This document shows positions 20,638 through 30,660 of a stretch of 64,000 nucleotides of DNA, piece after piece. Below the pieces are notes generated by a model, which saw nothing but the letters and a program-made list of their open reading frames with translations, had not been told where the DNA came from and did no database searches. A program made the position numbers and the translations under genes. This DNA is from JAZGGS01 sp963764825 (GTDB lineage Bacteria > Bacteroidota > Ignavibacteria > Ignavibacteriales > Ignavibacteriaceae): contig CAVXUA010000008.1 of NCBI GenBank assembly GCA_963764825.1, positions 62,001-126,000 of the forward strand, in the 5' to 3' direction. Each line of letters starts with the position of its first letter. Position 1 is the stretch's first letter.

Positions 20638-21321
20638 GTGGGCGCTATGCGATATATATTATCCGTTCTTTTGGCAGGGGTACTATCTTTTACCGGACTT
20701 GCTCAGGTTGCTGATAATGTTGATGAGGCAACCAGGTTTAGAGTTACGGTGGATAATATGACAACTGTAGCCAGGCAAAACTCCAACACCTCAATTGCTG
20801 AAGTGAATCCTACTGATATAAGGATTCTTGATAATCGATCAAACTTCCAGCTGGATGAGCTGGGCAGCCGTTATGGCTGGGTAAGATCGAACTCACAGCT
20901 TGAGGAGCTGGGCAGCCGTTATGGCTGGGTAAGATCAAACTCACAGCTTAATGAGCTGGGTAGCCGTCATGGTTGGGTAAGATCAAACTCACAGCTTAAT
21001 GAGCTGGGTAGCCGTTATGGCTGGGTAAGATCAAACTCACAGCTTAATGAGCTGGGTAGCCGTTATGGCTGGGTAAGATCAAACTCACAGCTTAATGAGC
21101 TGGGTAGCCGTTATGGCTGGGTAAGATCAAACTCACAGCTTGATGAGCTGGGTAGCCGTTATGGCTGGGTAAGATCAAACTCACAGCTTGATGAGCTGGG
21201 TAGCCGTTATGGCTGGGTAAGATCAAACTCACAGCTTGATGAGCTGGGTAGCCGTTATGGCTGGGTAAGATCAAACTCACAGCTTAATGAGCTGGGTAGC
21301 CGACATGGTTGGGTACGTTGA
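20638..21321 (+). CDS. Exported protein of ten 16-residue tandem repeats (unknown family)
   Basis: The start is GTG 20638 or, more likely, ATG 20647, which gives a signal peptide MRYILSVLLAGVLSFTGLAQ. A unique stretch of ~45 residues follows (VADNVDEATRFRVTVDN, ending in IRILDNR). Ten back-to-back copies of a 16-residue unit, consensus SNSQLNELGSRYGWVR, run to the stop codon. Only three positions vary noticeably: S/F at 3, N/D/E at 6 and Y/H at 12. There is no Cys, no Lys in the repeats, no membrane anchor and no T9SS domain. I recognise no family. A strong terminator follows, so it is probably its own transcript. It lies between the sigma-54 activator and an exported peptidase gene. Confidence 0.8.
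   Translation: MGAMRYILSVLLAGVLSFTGLAQVADNVDEATRFRVTVDNMTTVARQNSNTSIAEVNPTDIRILDNRSNFQLDELGSRYGWVRSNSQLEELGSRYGWVRSNSQLNELGSRHGWVRSNSQLNELGSRYGWVRSNSQLNELGSRYGWVRSNSQLNELGSRYGWVRSNSQLDELGSRYGWVRSNSQLDELGSRYGWVRSNSQLDELGSRYGWVRSNSQLNELGSRHGWVR
20839..21318 (+). repeat. 48-bp in-frame tandem repeat, 10 copies
   Basis: The array consists of ten 48-bp units, each coding 16 residues. Copies 4-9 are almost identical at the DNA level (CAGCTTAATGAGCTGGGTAG and its D-coding form); copies 1-3 and 10 have diverged slightly. Near-identity of synonymous sites shows recent expansion or gene conversion. Copies 3 and 10 share the CATGGTTGGGTA variant. Confidence 0.95.
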
Positions 21322-21354
21322 GTATAAAATAGTTCTCCAAATTGCCTACTTTGA

Positions 21355-21383
21355 AAAGCCTTCATCATTTGAAGGCTTTTTTT
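21355..21383 (+). terminator. Rho-independent terminator after the repeat-protein gene
   Basis: A perfect 10-bp stem, AAAGCCTTCA (21355-21364) with TGAAGGCTTT (21370-21379), has a 5-base loop and runs into a tract of seven T (21377-21383). It is the clearest intrinsic terminator in the window. Confidence 0.9.
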
Positions 21384-21517
21384 ATACCAGCAATAGATCT
21401 AATTTTTATATAAACAAACTTTTTTATCATATTAAAAAAAATTAATTTGAGTTTGTTAAACAAAAAATTAGCTTATACTAATTTATTATTGAAAAGTTTC
21501 TGATATTTTCATCTCAA

Positions 21518-24500
21518 ATGATTTATAAAACTCTCCTAGTATTACTTGCTTTCGATTCTTTCTTGTTTTCACAAGAGATTTCCAGATATAACTTTATTGA
21601 ATGGAGAAAAGACTTATCAAATTCCGGCTTATTCCTTTGATGGTAACACTTATATATCTTTGCAGCATGTTGCTGAGGCGCTTGCAATTGAATTATAATA
21701 ACCTTGAAGATCTTTCTGCGATAGAGATTGAATCGCAGAAAATGAAGCTAACAATTACAGGTAGAAATCCTTATGTAATTTTGCATTCAAAGGAGAATAA
21801 TGAAACTCGTTCAATTCAGTTAACTACTTCTGCACACGTAATGGATAAAACAATATTTGCTCCTATGCCCCAGGCAATTGATCTGCTGAGTTTTGTTTAT
21901 GAAAAACCGATAATCATTGTTAATCCAAACCGCATAATGGTTGTTGATGATGAAGATCAGGTAAATTCTATTTTGGATATTCGTTTTCAGGAAAGTGAAA
22001 CTGATACATACCTGAAAATTAATGCGAAGAATCGAATTGTTGCTTTCCTCGCTCACGATGACCATGATAGTTATACTCTTAAACTAAGATATACAAACTT
22101 AATTAAACAGGAATTTTCCAGCATAGTTCCTGTTGGTTTAGTAAAAGATATTCAGCTAAATAATATTAACAATAATGCCGAAATAAATATTACTACCGTT
22201 TCAAAAAATTGTGCTGTGGAACTGGTTAGCTCAAGTAATAATAATGAAATTTATTTACATGTTTTTGTCAGGGAAGATTCTGAATGGTTTGAAAAGGAAA
22301 GTGAACATTTTAAGATAGTTTACCGCGAAAATCATTCGCATCTTATTAACCATATGCTTAGCAGTGCAGAAAATGCATTGTTGGCTTTGATGGATATATT
22401 TGATTATAATCCTTCAGAAAAAATTATTATCGCTACTTATGATGTTAGCGATTATGGTTTTAGTACGACAACCACAATTCCTCAAAATTATATCCGTTTA
22501 GAAATTGAACCTTTAGAACCAGGTTATGAAGTAGTTCCTTATAACGAAAGATACCAATGGCTCCTCTCACATGAATTAGTTCATATTGTTGTTAACGATC
22601 AGACTTCAGGTATAGAATCTATCTTTAGAAAAATATTTGGGAAAGTAATTCCCGAAAAAACTAATCCTTTAACCGTTATTTATAGTCTGCTTACAAACTA
22701 TCAGCGCTATACTCCGCGGTGGTACCAGGAAGCTATAGCAGTTTTTATTGAAACATGGTTTAGCGGCGGATATGGAAGAATTCTAGGTAACTTCGATGAA
22801 ATGTACTTTCGTACAATGTTATTGGAAAGAAGAAAATTTCCCACCCAGCTGCGGTTGGAAACAGTAGAAAGTCATAATTCTTTTTTACTGGAAGCACTCT
22901 TCTATCTTTATGGTGCGCGATTTGTCTCTTACTTATCGATTGAGTACGGTGCAGAAAATGTTATCAATTGGTTTCAGGAAGTTTCGGGAGAACCATATAT
23001 TGGCTTTGAAAGTAAGTTTGAAGAAGTGTTTGGAAAAGATTTTGATCTTACCTGGTATGATTTTATAGTTTTTGAAAAGGAATTTCAAAGAAAAAATATC
23101 GACATTCTTAAGTCTTCTGAATTAACAGAGAAAAATAAAATAAGCAAAGAAAATTTTGGATGGATCACACAACCTTATTATGATAAGATTACTAACTCAG
23201 TTTTTTTTGGATATCACAGATCGCATGAATTAGCTAGCCTTCAGCAACTTGATTTGTCTTCCGGAATTTCTAAAAACCTTAATTCACTTCCAACTTCAAG
23301 TATGCTGCAAGTATCCTCTACTGCTTTCGATAATAGCAATGGTTTATTTTTTTACACAACTAATAATAATCAGCTTTACAGGGATATTTGGGCTTATGAT
23401 ATCGATGCAGATGAAAAGAAACTTGTTTTTGAAAATGCCAGGGTGGGTGATTTAGCAATATCGTCTGTTACACACGATTTATGGGGTGTGCTTCACGATG
23501 GTGGAATTACCACTCTTGTTGTTTCTCCGTATCCGTATCATGATTTACACCAAGTTATTACATTTTCTTTAGGTGATGAACTCTTCAATCTTTCTATTGA
23601 CAATAAAGGAGCTAGATTAGCTGCGATTTTAAAACGCTCAAGTGGTCAGCAATCATTGATTACGGCTGACCTTGAAAATATATTGGAAGGATCGGAATTT
23701 AAGTATAATGTTATTTCGAGCAGCGGTACACCAGAAAATCCATCCTGGAGCAATGACGGTAATTTTATTTATTGGAATGCTTATACTAACGGAGTCGCAA
23801 ACATTTACCGTTATAGTCTTAAAGATGAATCTATAAAAGCAATTTCGCATTGTCTTAGAGGTTTGTTTAAACCAATAGAAATAAATCCCGATTCACTTTT
23901 TGCATTTGAATTTACAACCGAAGGATTTATACCGGTTATTCTAAAGAATGAGCCTGCTTTTCATCTGCCGGCAATAAATTATCTGGGTCAAAAAGTTCTG
24001 GATAGAGATCCTCAGGTTTTTGATTGGGTGCTTCCAAATGCTGAAACAGTTAGCGATCCTTTAGAATATGGAAAGGAAAAAAGTTACAATGGATTGGCAA
24101 ATCTTAATATTCAATCAATTGTTCCTGTTGTAAGTGGTTTTCAGAACCAGGTGGTTTTCGGTCTGTTCACTCATGTTTCTGATCCTATGCTTCATCACGA
24201 TTTTATTATGGAATTTGGTTTTTCACCCCTTCAGGAAACCCCCAGCTATCCTTCTTTTCATCTCCGTTTTAAATATGATTATATGCAAAAATTTTACGTG
24301 GAGTTAAGTCATCACGGACCTGAATTTTTCGATCTTTTTAATAAGAGAAAAAGAGGAATGCTTGGTACAAGGCTATCGGCTAAATTACACTCACTATTGG
24401 CTTTATGATAATCCTCATAAAATTAAGCAAACTATGGCACTTACACTTTACGATGGTGTTGAATTTATAAACGATAACCTTGTTAGGGTTTCAGAGCCGG

Positions 24501-25156
24501 ATTTTGGTGTATTTGTTACCAATTTAAATTCAAAAAATTTACGAAAAAGTATTGGAAGTTCTGATTATGAGCAAGGTAATGATATTTCCCTCACTTTTAC
24601 GCTATACGGTACAAATTTTGAAGCTCCTCAGTATGCACTAAATACTTATTTAGAATTTAGCGATTTTTCCACGTGGTTGTGGCACCATAATGTGTTGCAT
24701 GTAAAATTTGCGGGTGGATATCTACTCAATAATGATAATCTTGTGCAGGCAAGGTTTTATTTTGGCGGATTTGGCAACAGAGGAATTGATAATGATGAGA
24801 TAAGGCAATATCGTAAAGTTTTCCGATTTCCCGGTATTCCAATTTACAGTCTTGATTCGGATAGATTTCTTAAAAGTATTGATTGAAAATGATTTTCCAC
24901 CGGTAAGATTTGGTAATTTGGCTATTGGAGATCAGTTTATAAATCATATTGATTTTGCTAGTTTATTCGCAAGGAATGGTGACTAAAAATTCAGTATCTT
25001 GGTAATTATTGGATAGATTTAGGTGCACAGTTAGATATTAAACTGAAGCATTGGTATAATTTGGAATCTACCTTTTCCATGGGAATTGCAAAAGCATGGT
25101 CTGATAAGATGACCGATTGGGAGTGGTTTCTATCTCTTAAATTGTTGAGAGATTGA
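21518..25156 (+). CDS. Exported HExxH metallopeptidase - beta-propeller - barrel-like protein (several frameshifts)
   Basis: About 1210 residues after repair. ATG 21518 gives the signal peptide MIYKTLLVLLAFDSFLFSQ. Next comes a domain like the copper amine oxidase N-terminal (stalk) fold: NGEKTYQIPAYSF, then DGNTYISLQHVAEALAIEYN. The peptidase core contains SHELVHIVVND (zinc HExxH) and PRWYQEAIAVFIE (third zinc ligand Glu), a gluzincin of the MA-like type. Residues ~530-800 are TolB/WD-like propeller blades (GTPENPSWSNDGNFIYWNA). The C-terminal third has alternating beta strands like an outer-membrane barrel. Extra bases near 21598, 21691, 24369 and 24879 and a missing base near 24982 break the frame. 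It probably acts at the outer membrane or in the periplasm. Confidence 0.82.
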
Positions 25157-25215
25157 TTATACTTTGAAAAGAAAAATTATAAAGCGAGATACTTTTATAA
25201 TTGATTTATAAATAA

Positions 25216-26523
25216 ATGAAATTTTCCGAATTTAAAAAAAATATTGATGACGGGATAAAGAATACTGTTTCCGATGAAGAATCATCTGAAAAAGTAAAAC
25301 ACCTGGAAGCAATCCTTAATATAGCCAACACAATAAACCGTTCGCTTATTATTGAAGATGTGTTGGAACTGGTTTTAAAGAATGCAATACGGCTTACAAA
25401 TTCTGAAAGAGGATTTATTGTACTGCAGAATGCCCAGGGTAATCTCGATTTTAAAATTGGTTTAGATTCCGAAAACAATCCCCTTCCAGAAAACCTATTT
25501 CATATTAGTAACTCTGTGGTTGAAGATGTGTTTTACCACGGTCAATCAATTTTTATTGAAGGTGCACAAAGTGATGCAACTTACGATCCTTCAAAAAGTA
25601 TTTTAAAGCTCGATCTTCAAACTATCCTCTGCTCACCACTTATAACCAATGGAAAAAAAATAGGTGTTATTTATGTTGATAGTAAATATCTTCAAAAGAT
25701 AAAAGTTAGAGAAATAACAGGCACCTTCGAAATTTTAGCCGGGCAAGCCGCAACAGCAATAAGGAATGCACAATTGTACGATGGACAGGTAAACGCCTAC
25801 AACGCTTTACAGGAAGCTAACAACCAGCTTATACAAGCAGAAAGAAAAGCACTAAAATCGAGTATTGATTCTGAGATTGGTCAATCGCTGCAAGGGCTTG
25901 TTCATCTTGCTTTGCTGGAAACCGAAAGTACGATGAGGATGATTGAAAAATCACAACCGGAGTATGAGCAGACTACGGGTAAAACCGATTCGGTTCTTTT
26001 CGATAGATTAAAGCTGAAATCAAAAGTTGCGATTGACAGTATCAGGAATATTCAAAAGTATGCTCAGGTTTTGCTCGAAACTTCAATAATAAATTTAAAT
26101 AAAGATAGTGGAGACCTTAACAGAACAATTCAATCGGTAATCAAATACTTAGTTCCGATGAAGAAGTATGCCTCTTTAACATTTAAAAACGAACTGAATA
26201 ACCTTCCCCTGTGTAATTATGATTCGGAACAGATACAGCATTTACTAGTTCAGCTGTTTACCAATAGTGCCGATGTAAAAAAGGATGCAACTATTTTAAT
26301 TAAATCTTATTCCCGTGATGATAAAATTTATGTTGAAGTTGAAGACGATGGTCCTGGTTTCCCTCCAGGTATGAGTACAGATTTTGTGGCTGCTGAAGGA
26401 ACTAAAAACGGTGGCTATGGTTTGTTCCTCTGTAAAAGTATAATTGAAAGACACAACGGCGAAATTAAAATTCTTCACAGGCAAAAAGGAGCTGCTGTAC
26501 AATTTATGTTACCGCTAGAGTGA
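25216..26523 (+). CDS. GAF domain - histidine-kinase-type ATPase protein lacking an obvious phospho-acceptor His
   Basis: 435 cytosolic residues, intact. A GAF domain (~30-190; RGFIVLQNAQGNLDF, CSPLITNGKKIGVIYVDSKY) is followed by a helical dimerisation region and an HATPase_c domain: N-box QLFTNSADVKKD, G1 DDGPGFPPG and G2 GGYGLFLCKSI. In the dimerisation helix the position where an H-box (LxHE) is expected reads IDSEIGQSLQGL, with Ser for His. It could signal without phosphotransfer or pass ATP-driven changes to the hybrid kinase encoded next to it. Its stop overlaps that gene's start. Confidence 0.8.
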   Translation: MKFSEFKKNIDDGIKNTVSDEESSEKVKHLEAILNIANTINRSLIIEDVLELVLKNAIRLTNSERGFIVLQNAQGNLDFKIGLDSENNPLPENLFHISNSVVEDVFYHGQSIFIEGAQSDATYDPSKSILKLDLQTILCSPLITNGKKIGVIYVDSKYLQKIKVREITGTFEILAGQAATAIRNAQLYDGQVNAYNALQEANNQLIQAERKALKSSIDSEIGQSLQGLVHLALLETESTMRMIEKSQPEYEQTTGKTDSVLFDRLKLKSKVAIDSIRNIQKYAQVLLETSIINLNKDSGDLNRTIQSVIKYLVPMKKYASLTFKNELNNLPLCNYDSEQIQHLLVQLFTNSADVKKDATILIKSYSRDDKIYVEVEDDGPGFPPGMSTDFVAAEGTKNGGYGLFLCKSIIERHNGEIKILHRQKGAAVQFMLPLE

Positions 26524-28040
26524 TTATGTCTGATTCTTTAATTATATATCTGCAACTATTTTACTCCTCCTTGCGTTTCCCAATACAGGTGCTTGATAAG
26601 GATGGGAGAATAGTTTTTGTTAATGAACTATTTACAAGTCAATGGGGATATTCACTTTCAGAATTAAGAGAGTACTCTGCTTTCAGAGATAGAGAATTGG
26701 AAAAAAGGGGTATGCAAAAAACAATTAAAGAAGTTTTCGAACAAAAAAAATACTCATCAATTACTAACTACTCTGATTCCCTTCTAATTAACCGTGATTC
26801 TGCTGTCCCTTTGCTGCGAACAAACATTTTCCCACTTTCCTTCGAGGGTGAGGATTATGTTGTTTTACTTCACGAAGACCAGACAGAAATGATTTTGGCA
26901 GAAGAGGAAATTAAAAAAGCCAGGGATGCCAATAAAGAATCTGAACGTTTAAAAAATACTTTTTAAATGTTCTTTCGCACGAACTTAGAACTCCGCTTAA
27001 CATAATTCTTGGTTATTCAACTATTATTAAAGAAAACCTTAAAGATAAAATTAATAGCGAAGATATAGTCTATTTAGATAATCTGTATTCAGGAGGCGAA
27101 AGACTTTTCAAAAGTATTACGCAAATGCTGGAATTTGCACAGATTGAAGCCGGCAAATTTCAATTAAACATTGATACTTTCGATCTGCAAAGTGTCTTCA
27201 ATCATTGTATTATTCCTTATAAGAAAAAAGCTTTAGAGAAAAATCTCGATTTTAAAACAAACTTTGTTGATGATAGTGTGTTCGTAGAAGTTGATTTGCA
27301 ATGTGCCGAAAGTGTTATAAATAATCTGCTGGATAATGCGGTTAAATTTACACAGCAAGGCTTTATTGATGTTGAAGTTGGGCTGCTAAAGGATAAAGGA
27401 CTTGCCATTTGTAAATTGAAGGATACAGGCACTGGAATTTCAACAAAATATTTAGACCATTTGTACCAGCCGTTCAGCCAGGAAGACCTTGATGTCGGTA
27501 GATCTTTTGAAGGAAACGGGCTTGGGCTTGCATTATCAAAAAGATATATAGAAAAAATGGGCGGCTCACTACTTGTTGATAGTATTAAGGGAGTTGGTAC
27601 AACATTTACATTCACACTTCCGCTTGCAAAGCAGGCGAGAGTTACTCATATTGAAAAAAAGCCTGAAGAAACTAACGGCGTTTCTAAAATACTTAATGCT
27701 TGATGATGCGGGAGAATCGTACGATTTGATTAAAGCATTCTTAAAGGGTGCCTACGATATTTCGGTTTATAACTACAGGAACTTTAATGAAGAACTTGTT
27801 AAAGAGAAAAATTACCAGCTTATTGTTTTTGATATAACAAAAAACTTTTGGGACAGGGGTTTGGATCTATGTAAACGGGTTAAAAAGAATGATTCAGCTA
27901 ACAGACCAGTTGTTATTCTTTCCAGTGAATTTATGAATGAAAAGATACAGCAGTTTTATAATGCCGGAGCCGATGAGTTCCTTGTAAAACCCTTTTCAAA
28001 AAGTGATCTTGTTAGTCTTATAGAAAAGATAACTGCTTAA
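26520..28040 (+). CDS. PAS - histidine kinase - receiver hybrid (two frameshifts)
   Basis: About 505 residues. The start is GTG 26520 (overlapping TGA) or ATG 26526. A PAS domain (FPIQVLDKDGRIVFVNELF) leads through a short coiled coil to HisKA, VLSHELRTPLNIILGYS (acceptor His). HATPase_c has NLLDNAVKFT, DTGTGIS and GNGLGLALSKRYIEKMGG. A C-terminal receiver has an acidic pair (MLDDAGESYD), acceptor Asp in LIVFDITKN, and Lys in FLVKPFSK. A missing T near 26965 and an extra base near 27697 break the frame; no membrane segment is seen. Since the adjacent sigma-54 protein has a dead receiver, the partner of this kinase is not obvious. Confidence 0.87.
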
Positions 28041-28227
28041 ACAATTCACATTTGCCTTTCTATTTTCTATTTTCATTTAAAAAATTACAAGTTACTGCAG
28101 CTTCTTCAATCTATTGCTTAACAGGTGCAACTGTTAAATTCTATTCTTATTTTTATTAATGAAAAATAGAATTATTAAAATCTGTTTTTCAGTTATTAAA
28201 ATCTATCATCATCAAATTAAGAAATGA

Positions 28228-28932
28228 ATGAATCTGCGAGAATTCAGAAAGAGAATAAAAGAAAAATCTAACAAACAGCAAGCAAAATCATTGCAGTGGT
28301 TCTTTAAAACCGGTGCGGGAGAATATGGAGAAGGTGATGTTTTTGCAGGAATTAAAATGCCTGTGCAAAGAAAAATTGCGAAGGAATTTAAAAACCTGAG
28401 CTACAATGATATTAGAGAACTGGTGGGTTCAATAATTCATGAAGAACGAATGATCGGGCTTTTGATGTTGCAGGGTAAGTATGAAAAAGGAGACGAAAAA
28501 GAAAAGGAGAAAGTTTTTAAATTTTATATTCGAAACAGGAAAGGAATAAATAATTGGGACCTGGTAGATATATCTGCTCCTAAAATTGTAGGCGAACATT
28601 TGGTAGAACGGGATAAAAAATTGTTGTACGAATTTGCACGTTCAAAAAATTTATGGGAGCGCAGAATAGCAATTTTATCTACTTTTACTTTTATTAGAGC
28701 GGGAAAATTTGAAACCACTTTTAAAATCTCAGATATTCTATTAGATGATAGTCATGATTTGATTCATAAAGCAGTTGGCTGGATGTTAAGAGAAATTGGA
28801 AAGAAGGATTTAAATGCTGAAGAAAAATTTCTTAAACTACGGTATAAAAAAATGCCGCGCACAATGCTTCGTTACGCAATAGAAAAATTTCCTGAAGTAA
28901 AAAGAAGAAAATATTTATTAAGTAAAATTTAA
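28228..28932 (+). CDS. DNA alkylation repair protein, AlkD-like
   Basis: A 234-residue HEAT-like all-helical protein of the AlkC/AlkD family, which excises alkylated purines without base flipping. The catalytic region NNWDLVDISAPKIVG holds the Trp and Asp that correspond to W109/D113 of Bacillus AlkD, and KAVGWMLREIGKKD holds the second conserved Trp. Length matches the family. The 5' gap (28041-28227) shows nothing beyond AT-rich sequence. Confidence 0.88.
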   Translation: MNLREFRKRIKEKSNKQQAKSLQWFFKTGAGEYGEGDVFAGIKMPVQRKIAKEFKNLSYNDIRELVGSIIHEERMIGLLMLQGKYEKGDEKEKEKVFKFYIRNRKGINNWDLVDISAPKIVGEHLVERDKKLLYEFARSKNLWERRIAILSTFTFIRAGKFETTFKISDILLDDSHDLIHKAVGWMLREIGKKDLNAEEKFLKLRYKKMPRTMLRYAIEKFPEVKRRKYLLSKI

Positions 28933-28942
28933 GAGACACAAA

Positions 28943-29335
28943 ATGAAGGACAGAACTAATATTTCGAGCGGCGCTATCTGGGAAGACGAAGTTGGATATT
29001 CCCGTGCTGTAAAAATTGGAAAATTTGTAGAAGTTTCAGGTACATCTGCAATCGACCGAGATAAAATTATTGCACCTAACGATCCGTATCAGCAGACTAA
29101 GTTTATCATCCGAAAAATTGAAAGAGCAATAAATGAAGCAGGCGGCTCTCTTGAAGATGTTATCAGGACGAGAATTTATGTAACTAACATCAAAGATTGG
29201 TCTGCTATTGGAAAAGCGCATGGAGAGTTTTTCAGGAATATAAAACCTGCGACAACTATGGTTGAGGTTAAATCTTTAATTGATCCTAATTTTGTTGTAG
29301 AGATTGAGGCAACAGCAATCTTACCTGAAGAATAA
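28943..29335 (+). CDS. RidA/YjgF family protein
   Basis: 130 residues with the RidA fold: FVEVSGTSAIDRD, GSLEDVIRTRIYVTNI (with the conserved Arg that binds the carboxylate of enamine/imine substrates), MVEVKSLIDPNFVVEIEATA. Family members hydrolyse reactive enamine intermediates from PLP enzymes. This one has Val-Gly-Tyr at the N-terminal site and may belong to a non-archetypal subgroup. It lies 10 bases after the AlkD-like gene and converges on the phosphatase homologue. Confidence 0.88.
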   Translation: MKDRTNISSGAIWEDEVGYSRAVKIGKFVEVSGTSAIDRDKIIAPNDPYQQTKFIIRKIERAINEAGGSLEDVIRTRIYVTNIKDWSAIGKAHGEFFRNIKPATTMVEVKSLIDPNFVVEIEATAILPEE

Positions 29336-29343
29336 AACCATTG

Positions 29344-30660
29344 TTAGTTTAAAGTTTTTCCAAATAATGTTGCATACATTATCCGGTAAATATCGGTATT
29401 ATCTGTTTTACCTTTCATCAGTCCGGCATTAAGTCCTTCAGCTTTAGCTACAACAGAGCCACAAACATCTCCGTAAGATGACCAGGCAACTGAAAACGGA
29501 AGAGTATTTCCTGATTTATCAGGGGCAGAAATGAAAGGCGGAGTTCCCTGCCCATCCCTTCCATCTAATGGGGCACCATTATTATCTGTTAACGGAAGTG
29601 GCAAATCCGGGTTCATACTTTCAGCTGTAAATCCACGTAATTCCAAACCTCCTGCCTCGCTATCTGCTGCAGTTATTAATAATGTGTTAGAATTCTGCAA
29701 CAGGAAGTTGTATGCAATCCCAATTGCATCATCGGCTCGTTTTAAAGCTTCAAAGAATCCATTGGCATTGTTACTATTTCCAAAATTATCTGTACCCTCT
29801 TCTTCAACTACAAGAAAGAAATGTCCTTCCTTTTTAGATAAGAATTTTATTGCCGCCTCAGTCATCTCAGCTAAAGTAGGTGCAGTTGTTTTATAGTTTG
29901 GCAAACTAAGTTTGTTAAGTTCCTCTTCCGATTTATCATTAAAAGTATGATGAAGAGCAAATACACCAAGGACTTTTTCCACATCTTCGGGTAAGTTTAA
30001 CAATTCCTCCCTGTTATAAACAATATAATATCCGTTTTTCTTAGCGCTTTCAATTAAGTTTAATCCATCTTTTCTTTTGCCGGGACCATGCCTTCCCTCA
30101 ACTCCTTTGGGAATTAAAAGCTGCTCTCCGCCCGAAAGTATTAAATCAGCACCCGATTCTATAATTTTTTTTGCAATATCTTCATCATTGTCCCTGGAAA
30201 CATCGCTGGAAACAAAAACCCCGCTACCGGGTTCAACTATAGTACCTGAATTAATTATTCCGATATTTATTCCATTATCTCGGGCTTCCATCATTATGCT
30301 ATTATTATAGCCGGAAAGAGAAGATAAGGGTTTCGTTCCATCCATACCGTAAGAATCATAATGAACTTTGACACCGTAGGCATGGATAGTGGCACCCGCT
30401 TGCGAAGAGGCGGTAAGAGTGTTCTTTGTGTGTCCCTGGTACAAACCAATATGTGTAAGCTTATCCCAGTTTAATGTTCCATCTGTTCCGTAGCACAGAA
30501 TCCTGATTGCATTCCATGTAGCCAAAGAAGTTCCATCGGGATGAATAAAAATTACGTTACCTGTAGGTATATCTTGGGCACTCGTGGTGTTGATCCTTAG
30601 TACACTAACAGTTAATAATACCAAAACTAAAACAATAAGTGCTGCAGTAAGTGAGCGCAT
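29344..30660 (-). CDS. Alkaline phosphatase superfamily protein (PhoA-like) with substituted metal ligands
   Basis: 438 residues with an N-terminal signal peptide (ALIVLVLVLLTVSVL, then TSAQ), so periplasmic or exported. The overall order is that of the PhoA family: FIHPDGTS (metal Asp), SSQAGATIHAYG in place of DSAAxATAxxTG (Ser kept), VEEEGTDNFGNSNNAN in place of VEGxxIDxxxHxN, AADSEAGG in place of ADHETGG, and SSYGDVCGSVVAKAEG in place of the final HTGxxVP. By this alignment the three zinc-binding His are Asn, Ser and Asp. The enzyme may use other metals, or be inactive as a phosphatase. The frame is intact, so these are not indel artefacts. Confidence 0.8.
   Translation of the reverse strand: MRSLTAALIVLVLVLLTVSVLRINTTSAQDIPTGNVIFIHPDGTSLATWNAIRILCYGTDGTLNWDKLTHIGLYQGHTKNTLTASSQAGATIHAYGVKVHYDSYGMDGTKPLSSLSGYNNSIMMEARDNGINIGIINSGTIVEPGSGVFVSSDVSRDNDEDIAKKIIESGADLILSGGEQLLIPKGVEGRHGPGKRKDGLNLIESAKKNGYYIVYNREELLNLPEDVEKVLGVFALHHTFNDKSEEELNKLSLPNYKTTAPTLAEMTEAAIKFLSKKEGHFFLVVEEEGTDNFGNSNNANGFFEALKRADDAIGIAYNFLLQNSNTLLITAADSEAGGLELRGFTAESMNPDLPLPLTDNNGAPLDGRDGQGTPPFISAPDKSGNTLPFSVAWSSYGDVCGSVVAKAEGLNAGLMKGKTDNTDIYRIMYATLFGKTLN

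Noticed and set aside
20560..20640. Possible tRNA or small RNA in the more GC-balanced stretch before the repeat gene
   Set aside because: No cloverleaf or conserved TpsiC arm could be formed.
21092..21280. Antisense reading frame through the repeats (SLILPSHNGYPAHQAV units)
   Set aside because: A 48-bp repeat keeps an antisense frame open by periodicity; it has no independent start signal or terminator.
20839..21318. Direct repeats as a CRISPR array
   Set aside because: The units are contiguous with no spacers and stay in frame within a protein with a signal peptide.
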